NCBI GenBank assembly: GCA_035534235.1
Contig: DATLSH010000053.1
Span: 13,958-77,957, forward strand
Origin: Bog-473 sp035534235
GTDB lineage: Bacteria > Actinomycetota > Acidimicrobiia > Acidimicrobiales > RAAP-2
Direction of reading: 5' to 3'
DNA length: 64,000 nt
Positions 58,893 to 64,000 of the stretch are shown here, one piece after another (positions within the stretch are counted from its first letter, which is position 1; each line of letters begins with the position of its first letter). The position numbers and the translations under genes were made by a program. The notes under the pieces were generated by a model. The model worked only from the letters and a program-made list of their open reading frames with translations. It had not been told where the DNA came from and ran no database searches.

Positions 58893-59969
58893 TCAGCGTA
58901 CAAGCACGAGGTCGTCGCGGTGCACGACGACCGGCGGCATGTCGTCGGGGAGCTGGTCGCTCCGCCGTCCCAACCACTCGGCCGAACGCTCGGCCGCCAG
59001 GCGAACCAGGCCCTTGGCGAAGACCTGCCCGTCGGGTCCGGCGATCTCCACCGCATCCTCGGGCTCGAAGGCTCCGGTGACCTCGACCACCCCGGCGGGC
59101 AGCAGCGACCGGCCGCCTTCGGCCAGAGCGGCCCGCGCCCCCTCGTCGACCACCAGCCGGCCCGAGGCCCCCAGCGCGAAGGCGATCCACAGCTTGCGGG
59201 CCGACAGGCGCACCGGGCGGGCGCGGAAGACCGTGCCCACTCCGGTCTCTCCGGCCAGGAGTGCTCCGATCACACCCTGACGCCCCGCATCGGCGATCAC
59301 GGTCTCGACCCCCGACCAGGTGGCGATCTTGGCCGCCGCCAGCTTGGAGGCCATGCCCCCGCTGCCCTCGGCACTCCCGGCGCCGCCGGCCAACTGCTCG
59401 AGCTGGTGGTCGATCTCCACCACTTCCTCTATCAACGAGGCCTCGGCGAACTGCCGGGGATCGGCGGTCAGCAGCCCGGGCGCGTCGGTGAGCAGCACCA
59501 GGAGCTGGGCCCGGACCAGGTGGGCGACCAGCGCGGCCAGGCGGTCGTTGTCGCCGAAGCGGATCTCCTCGTCGGCCACGGCGTCGTTCTCGTTGACCAC
59601 GGGTACCACGCCGAGGGCGACCAGATGGCCCAGGGTGCCGCGGGCGTGCAGGTACTGCGTGCGGTGCACGAAATCCAGCGGTGCCAGCAGCACCTGCCCG
59701 GCCAGGATCCCGTGAGGATCGAGGCCGTCCTGCCACATCCGCATGAGCCGGTGCTGGCCCACCGCGGAGACGGCCTGCAGCACCGCTGGGTCCCCGGGCC
59801 GCCGCTCCCCCCGGCCGAGCGCAGCCCAGCCGGCGGCGATGGCACCCGAGGTGACCACCACGACGGTGTGGCCGCCCCGGCGCGCCGCCGCGATCTCCCC
59901 GCACAGTCGGGTCACGGTCTCGGGCGTCACCGAGGACGAGCCCACCTTGACCACCACGGTCCGGGCCAC
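58893..59969 (-). CDS. proB: Glutamate 5-kinase
   Basis: ProB phosphorylates glutamate, the first step to proline. The 358-residue protein has an amino-acid-kinase domain (VVKVGSSSVTPE, VTSGAIAAG, FGDNDRLAALVAHL, GSGGMASKLAAAK) and a C-terminal PUA domain (about 280-358), the arrangement of full-length ProB. GTG start, two bases after obg. Feedback inhibition by proline is expected from the family. Confidence 0.95.
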   Translation of the reverse strand: MARTVVVKVGSSSVTPETVTRLCGEIAAARRGGHTVVVVTSGAIAAGWAALGRGERRPGDPAVLQAVSAVGQHRLMRMWQDGLDPHGILAGQVLLAPLDFVHRTQYLHARGTLGHLVALGVVPVVNENDAVADEEIRFGDNDRLAALVAHLVRAQLLVLLTDAPGLLTADPRQFAEASLIEEVVEIDHQLEQLAGGAGSAEGSGGMASKLAAAKIATWSGVETVIADAGRQGVIGALLAGETGVGTVFRARPVRLSARKLWIAFALGASGRLVVDEGARAALAEGGRSLLPAGVVEVTGAFEPEDAVEIAGPDGQVFAKGLVRLAAERSAEWLGRRSDQLPDDMPPVVVHRDDLVLVR

Positions 59970-59971
59970 TG

Positions 59972-61225
59972 CTAGTGGTCCCCCCAGGTGAACGTCATGT
60001 GGCCCACGGTGACCTCGTCGCCCTCACGCACACCGGCCCGGGACAGGGCCCGGTCGACGCCCAGGCGGCGCAGGCGGGTGACGGCCTCGGCCAGGGCACC
60101 CTCGTCGGTCAGGTCGGAGAAGGCCACGGCCCGCTCGGCCACCCGGCCCACCACCAGCCAATTCCCCTGGCCGACCCGTTGCACGGCCACCCCCTCGACC
60201 GCCGGCCGGTGGATGACGACGGCGCCCCGCTCCACCACTTCCGCCCGCGCCCGGGCCTCCTGCACCAGCACGGCCAGCCGGTCCACCAGCGGCTGGACAC
60301 CCGCCCCGGTGGCCGCCGACAGCTCCAGGTCGCACCAACCGTCGCCCGAGGGGCCCAGGTCCACCTTGGAGCCCACCACCACGCGGGGGCGGTCCAGGAG
60401 GTCGGGCTGGTATTGGCCGAGCTCGCCCAGCAGGATCCGCAACTGCTCGGCGGGGGCATGGACGGCCGTGGGGTCGAGATCGATCAGCACCACCAGCACC
60501 CGGGCCCGCTCTATGTGGCGCAGGAAGCGGTGGCCCAGGCCCTTGCCCTCGGCGGCGCCCTCGACCAGCCCGGGTATGTCGGCCATCACGAACTCGGTGT
60601 GGTCCCGGATGCCGCCCACCCGCACCACGCCGAGATGCGGCTCGAGCGTGGTGAAGGGATAGTTGGCGATCTTCGGCTTGGCGGCGGAGACGGTGGAGAT
60701 GAGGGTGGACTTCCCGGCATTGGGGAATCCGACCAGGGCCACGTCGGCCATCAACTTCAGCTCCATGTCCAGCCAGTGCTCCTGGCCCTTCTCGCCCTGC
60801 TCGGCGAAGGCGGGTGCCCGGCGCCGGTTGGAGAGGAAGCGGGCATTGCCCCGGCCGCCCTGGCCACCTTCGGCCACCAGGGCGCGCCCGCCGTCCGACG
60901 AGAGATCGCACACCACGGCGCCCCGGCCGTCCCGCACCACCGTGCCCACGGGCACCCGGACCTCGGTGTCCTTGCCCCGGGCCCCGTGCCTCTTCTGCCC
61001 CGAACCGTGACCGCCGTCGGTGGCCCGCCGGTATGGATGGTCCCGGAAGCCCAAGAGGGAGGACTCGTTGACCGAGGCGACCAACCAGACGTCGCCGCCG
61101 TGGCCCCCGTCGCCACCATCAGGCCCCCCGCGGTCCACATGGGCCTCACGCCGCCAGGAGACCGCACCGGCGCCGCCGTCACCGGCGCGCGCGTGCAATT
61201 GAGCCTGGTCAACGAATCCCGACAT
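59972..61225 (-). CDS. obg: GTPase Obg (CgtA)
   Basis: Obg is an essential ribosome-associated GTPase tied to 50S assembly and stress. The 417-residue protein has the Gly-rich Obg fold (1-158: GDGGAGAVSWRREAHV, GGDGGHGGDVWL), a G domain with GFPNAGKST (166-174), DIPGL and an NKxD position altered to SKVD, and a C-terminal OCT domain. ATG at 61225 leads straight into the Obg fold; the much longer open frame upstream is shadow of the amidohydrolase. rplU and rpmA, which usually precede obg, are absent here. Confidence 0.94.
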   Translation of the reverse strand: MSGFVDQAQLHARAGDGGAGAVSWRREAHVDRGGPDGGDGGHGGDVWLVASVNESSLLGFRDHPYRRATDGGHGSGQKRHGARGKDTEVRVPVGTVVRDGRGAVVCDLSSDGGRALVAEGGQGGRGNARFLSNRRRAPAFAEQGEKGQEHWLDMELKLMADVALVGFPNAGKSTLISTVSAAKPKIANYPFTTLEPHLGVVRVGGIRDHTEFVMADIPGLVEGAAEGKGLGHRFLRHIERARVLVVLIDLDPTAVHAPAEQLRILLGELGQYQPDLLDRPRVVVGSKVDLGPSGDGWCDLELSAATGAGVQPLVDRLAVLVQEARARAEVVERGAVVIHRPAVEGVAVQRVGQGNWLVVGRVAERAVAFSDLTDEGALAEAVTRLRRLGVDRALSRAGVREGDEVTVGHMTFTWGDH

Positions 61226-61236
61226 GGCGATCCAGC

Positions 61237-62544
61237 TTAAGAGGCGAGGAGGCGGCGGGCGCGCTGACCCACCTCGGCCCGGGCCTGGGCGCCGTCGATC
61301 AGCGTGCAGCGGCCCTCGGTCACCACGGGGTAGCCACCCACCCACACGTCGGTGACCAGGTACCCCGCACCCGCCCACACCAGGTGTCCCAGCAGTTCGG
61401 TCTCGGTGACCGAAGGGGTGAATCGGGCGTCGTCGGTGCGCAGGCGGATGACATCGGCCGGCCGGCCGGCCTCCAGCGCACCCACCGGCAGGCCGAGCGC
61501 CTCCCCCCCGCCCCGGGTGGCCAACCGCAACGCGGCCGCCGAGCTGATGGCCCCGGGATCGGACGCGGTGGCCCGGGCCAGGATGGCGGCCAGGCGCATC
61601 TCGTCCCAGAGGTGAAGGTCGTCGTTGGAGGCCGGCCCGTCGGTGCCCAGCCCGACCCGCACACCGCGGGCCAGCAGGTCGGCCAGGCGGGCCACCCCCG
61701 AGCCCAGCTTGCCGTTGCTGCCCGGGCAGTGGGCCACGCCCACGTCGTGTGCCCTCAGGAGGTCGATGTCGGCGTCGTCGAGCCAGACCGCATGGGCGGC
61801 CAGGACCCGGCCGTCGAGCGCCCCCACCTCGGCCAGGAGCGCCGGTGCGCTCTTGCCGTAGCGCTCGTGCACCAGCCGGCCTTCCGCCGCGGTCTCGCAG
61901 AGATGGATCTGGCACAGGGCGTCGCGGCGCTGCGCCTCCTCGCCGATGGCCCGCAACCCCTCGGGGGGCACGGTGTAGGCGGCGTGCGGGCCGAACCCCA
62001 GGTGGAGCCGGCCCTCCCGCCCGTCCATCTCGTCGAAGAGCGTGCAGGCACTCTGGAGCAGCGCCGGCCAGGTGTTCTCCCGCCCGCCGCCGGGGACGTC
62101 GAAGATCCCCGGCGTGTACACCGCCCGGATGCCCGAGGCCAACAGGGCCTCGACCACCGGCGCCGGGTGGCGGTACTGCTCGCAGGTCGTCGTGGTCCCG
62201 TTGCACAGCAGCTCGTCGGCCCCCAGCGCCATGCCCCAGAAGACGTCGTCATCGGTCAGCAGGGCCTCGCGCGGCCACACCGACTCATTGAGCCACCGCT
62301 CCAGCGGCAGGCCGTCGCCGGCGCTGCGGACCAGGGTCATCGGCGAGTGCCCGTGGCAGTTGACCAGGCCCGGCATCAGCAACCCCCCCAGCTGGCGTAC
62401 CTCCGTCCCGGCCGCGGCCGCCAGCTGCCCGGGGTCCCCCACCCAGGTGATCAGCCCACCGTCGATCTCCACCGCGCCCGGCTGGAGGATCCGGTTCCCG
62501 GCGTCCACCGTGAAGACGGCGTCGGCCACCAACCGGAGCGTCAA
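61237..62544 (-). CDS. Amidohydrolase, MtaD/SsnA-type deaminase family
   Basis: A 435-residue metal-dependent hydrolase of the cytosine deaminase/S-adenosylhomocysteine deaminase group. Metal ligands: NCHGHSPM (H64, H66), IHLCET, AAHAVWLDD and LGTDGPASND; GFGPHAAYTV is typical of methylthioadenosine/SAH deaminases. The most likely reaction is deamination of an adenosine derivative or guanine-like base, but the substrate is not certain. TTG start in a TTGA overlap with the DtxR-family gene, so it is co-transcribed downstream of that regulator. Confidence 0.8.
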   Translation of the reverse strand: MTLRLVADAVFTVDAGNRILQPGAVEIDGGLITWVGDPGQLAAAAGTEVRQLGGLLMPGLVNCHGHSPMTLVRSAGDGLPLERWLNESVWPREALLTDDDVFWGMALGADELLCNGTTTTCEQYRHPAPVVEALLASGIRAVYTPGIFDVPGGGRENTWPALLQSACTLFDEMDGREGRLHLGFGPHAAYTVPPEGLRAIGEEAQRRDALCQIHLCETAAEGRLVHERYGKSAPALLAEVGALDGRVLAAHAVWLDDADIDLLRAHDVGVAHCPGSNGKLGSGVARLADLLARGVRVGLGTDGPASNDDLHLWDEMRLAAILARATASDPGAISSAAALRLATRGGGEALGLPVGALEAGRPADVIRLRTDDARFTPSVTETELLGHLVWAGAGYLVTDVWVGGYPVVTEGRCTLIDGAQARAEVGQRARRLLAS

Positions 62545-63233
62545 GGCGCGCCGACGTACAGGCGGTTGCTGAGCTCGGCCGGCAAGGTGAGGGGCGGGCC
62601 TCCGCCCTCCACCAGCAGCTCCACGTTGCCCTCGCCGTCCCGTTCACCGACCACCGCACTGACCCCGGGGATGAAGCCTCCCTGGCCCAGGAGGGTCAGC
62701 GACCCCAGGTTGAGCTCCACCTCCTCGCTGATGCGCAACAGGCGGACGCGCTCACCCCGGTGCACCGCGGCCAGGGGGCGGGTGGGCGCGCTGGGGGCCG
62801 GCGAACGGGACCCAGGGATCGGGTTCCCGTGGGGACAGGTCGCCGGGTCGCCCAGCAATTCGACCAGGCGGGCCTCGACGTCGTCGGAGATCACGTGCTC
62901 CCAGCGCCCGGCCTCCCGGTGCACCTTGTGCCATTCCAACCCGATGACGTCGACCAGCAGGCGCTCGGCCAGTCGGTGCTTGCGCACCACCTTCTCGGCC
63001 AGGCTCCGGCCGCTCACGGTGAGGGAGAGGCGGCGCCCCTCGCGGGTCACGTAGCCGTCGACGATCAGGCGCTCGAGCATTTCGGAGACCGAGGGCGCCG
63101 ACCGGCCAAGCCTCTCGGCGATGCGCGCTTGGATGACCGGCACCCCCTCCTCGCCCAGGGCGAGCATCGTCTCCAGGTACTCCTCCACCGGGGGGTGGTA
63201 CTCCTGGGGCGAGTGGCCGCCCTCAGGAACCAT
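62541..63233 (-). CDS. DtxR-family metal-dependent regulator
   Basis: A 230-residue regulator of the IdeR/MntR type: an N-terminal winged helix (VEEYLETMLALGEEG, RIAERLGRSAPSVSEMLERL), a dimerisation and metal-binding domain with VVRKHRLAERLLVDVIG, WEHVISDDVEARL and CPHGNPIPG, and a C-terminal SH3-like domain. Iron or manganese is the expected co-repressor; which one cannot be told. ATG at 63233 is chosen (63245 is an alternative); it overlaps the end of the amine oxidase gene by 11 bases, so it probably shares that transcript. Confidence 0.85.
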   Translation of the reverse strand: MVPEGGHSPQEYHPPVEEYLETMLALGEEGVPVIQARIAERLGRSAPSVSEMLERLIVDGYVTREGRRLSLTVSGRSLAEKVVRKHRLAERLLVDVIGLEWHKVHREAGRWEHVISDDVEARLVELLGDPATCPHGNPIPGSRSPAPSAPTRPLAAVHRGERVRLLRISEEVELNLGSLTLLGQGGFIPGVSAVVGERDGEGNVELLVEGGGPPLTLPAELSNRLYVGAP

Positions 63234-63999
63234 GGCAGGCACCATCGCCCGCCGTGGGCGGGACGTCGAGAGCGGGGTTGCGGTCGAAGAAGCCCACGGG
63301 GACGAGGCTGAAGCCCGTGTACTCGACGGGCATGACCGGCCAGTCCTCGGGCCGGGGGATGTGCGTGACCCCGAAGGTGTGCCACACCACAATGTCGGTG
63401 TCGACCACGGGGCGGTCCTGCGCCGTCCAGGCCGGAAGTCCGTCACCCCCGGTGTGCTGGTTGGGATAGTCGCCGGCGGCACGCCGCTCATCGGGAGCGA
63501 AGGGCGTCACCCAGAGGTTGTGGGCGGCGAAGGCGGCGCGCCGGCCCACACTCGACGTGGGGTCGGCCAGCAGCGTGGGCACCGACGCCGGCAGCAGCTT
63601 GTAGGCCGTGGGTTGCCCCAGCCCGTTGGTGCGGCCGCGATTGGCGATCTTCCAGGTCCGGCTGCGCGACGGGTCGACCCGGCGCCGGGCCGGGAGCTCG
63701 CTCTCCAGCAGGGTCGCCTCCTGGCCGAACGCGTTGCCCCAGGGGTTCTGGTCCCCGGCGGGCGTGGCCACGGCGTCCACCTCGAAGACGGCGTTCTCCG
63801 GGCCGTCGATCTCCACGTCCAGCCGGACGTTGAAGAGGTGCTGGTGGTAGGGCGCGGCCAGGCCGGGTGCCACCAGGCTGGCGTGGGCGCCGGCTCCCTC
63901 CGGCCCGACCGCCATGGTGGACATGATGCCGGTGAGCTTCACCTCTAGCTGCATGGTGCCGTCCAGGTAGAAGTACCAGTAGAAGCCATACTCGTAATT
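63223..63999 (-). CDS. Copper amine oxidase, C-terminal part (gene continues beyond the window)
   Basis: The C-terminal 258 codons of a copper-dependent primary amine oxidase, running off the right edge. The final in-window codons read NYEYGFYW, matching the NY(D/E) motif whose Tyr becomes topaquinone (codon at 63996-63994). The copper ligands follow: HQH in APYHQHLFNVRLD, and the third His in FGVTHIPRPEDWPVMP. The enzyme oxidises primary amines to aldehydes with ammonia and hydrogen peroxide release. The ATG at 63954 is internal, not the start. Confidence 0.9.
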   Translation of the reverse strand, partial: NYEYGFYWYFYLDGTMQLEVKLTGIMSTMAVGPEGAGAHASLVAPGLAAPYHQHLFNVRLDVEIDGPENAVFEVDAVATPAGDQNPWGNAFGQEATLLESELPARRRVDPSRSRTWKIANRGRTNGLGQPTAYKLLPASVPTLLADPTSSVGRRAAFAAHNLWVTPFAPDERRAAGDYPNQHTGGDGLPAWTAQDRPVVDTDIVVWHTFGVTHIPRPEDWPVMPVEYTGFSLVPVGFFDRNPALDVPPTAGDGACHGS

Positions 64000-64000
64000 G

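Noticed and set aside
1..64000. tRNA, rRNA, tmRNA or other structural RNA genes
   Set aside because: No spacer is long enough with cloverleaf or other recognisable structure; none could be supported.
1..64000. Insertion sequences, prophage, toxin-antitoxin or restriction/defence systems
   Set aside because: No transposase, terminal inverted repeats with target duplications, or known defence genes are visible; the HNH gene is of the DUF222 type, not a restriction enzyme.

Overview
The window is a dense, GC-rich bacterial chromosome segment. It has no gene-free stretch over 300 bases, many 4-nt start/stop overlaps, and frequent GTG and TTG starts. Gene content points to Actinomycetota: an MtrA/MtrB-like two-component pair with a GerMN lipoprotein, class II DAHP synthase, an LLM (F420-type) oxidoreductase, a DUF222/HNH protein and actinobacterial-type LexA boxes. 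Two secreted proteins built from a 42-residue 'YWLVASDGG(I/V)FSFGDA' repeat suggest Acidimicrobiia or a relative; that class-level call is inference.

Layout. At 0-12.6 kb, after the 3' part of a ferritin-like gene, a minus-strand run carries dapE-dapD-dapC-hflX-dapF-miaA-miaB-thrB-D-Ala-D-Ala carboxypeptidase-ftsK. At 12.6-15.2 kb two plus-strand genes follow: a radical SAM gene behind a LexA-box promoter, and a secreted repeat/SGNH hydrolase. From 15.2 to 43.7 kb a long minus-strand housekeeping block reads, in transcription order from its far end: xerC-like, rpsB, tsf, pyrH, frr, cdsA, dxr, rseP, ispG, proS, rimP, nusA, ylxR, infB, rbfA, truB, ribF, rpsO, pnp, M16 protease, dapB, TetR, rhomboid, TetR, di-iron protein, dapA, rnj. 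From memory, this order, continuing through ftsK, miaA, hflX and dapF, largely parallels M. tuberculosis Rv2894c to Rv2725c.

At 43.8-48.2 kb a plus-strand group holds an oligopeptide-type binding protein, MtrA-like regulator, MtrB-like kinase and GerMN lipoprotein. The rest, 48.2-64 kb, is a second conserved block (obg-proB-proA-MoxR-VWA-histidine phosphatase ... nadD-small membrane protein-rsfS). It is interrupted by a variable insert (DUF222/HNH gene, secreted repeat/GH25-like protein, aroG, LLM oxidoreductase). The window ends with an amidohydrolase, a DtxR-family regulator and the 3' part of a copper amine oxidase.

How the genes fit together. DapA, DapB, DapD, DapC, DapE and DapF, the full succinylase branch to meso-diaminopimelate, are encoded within 22 kb, beside other peptidoglycan or envelope functions (carboxypeptidase, FtsK, two secreted putative wall-active hydrolases, MtrAB). 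Translation and RNA processing are covered by IF-2, EF-Ts, S2, S15, RRF, NusA, RimP, RbfA, TruB, PNPase and RNase J. The most distinctive regulation is a pair of LexA (SOS) boxes at the starts of the radical SAM gene and the DUF222/HNH gene, each placed for an apparently leaderless transcript. The most distinctive proteins are the two repeat-scaffold hydrolases, which share the repeat but carry different catalytic domains.
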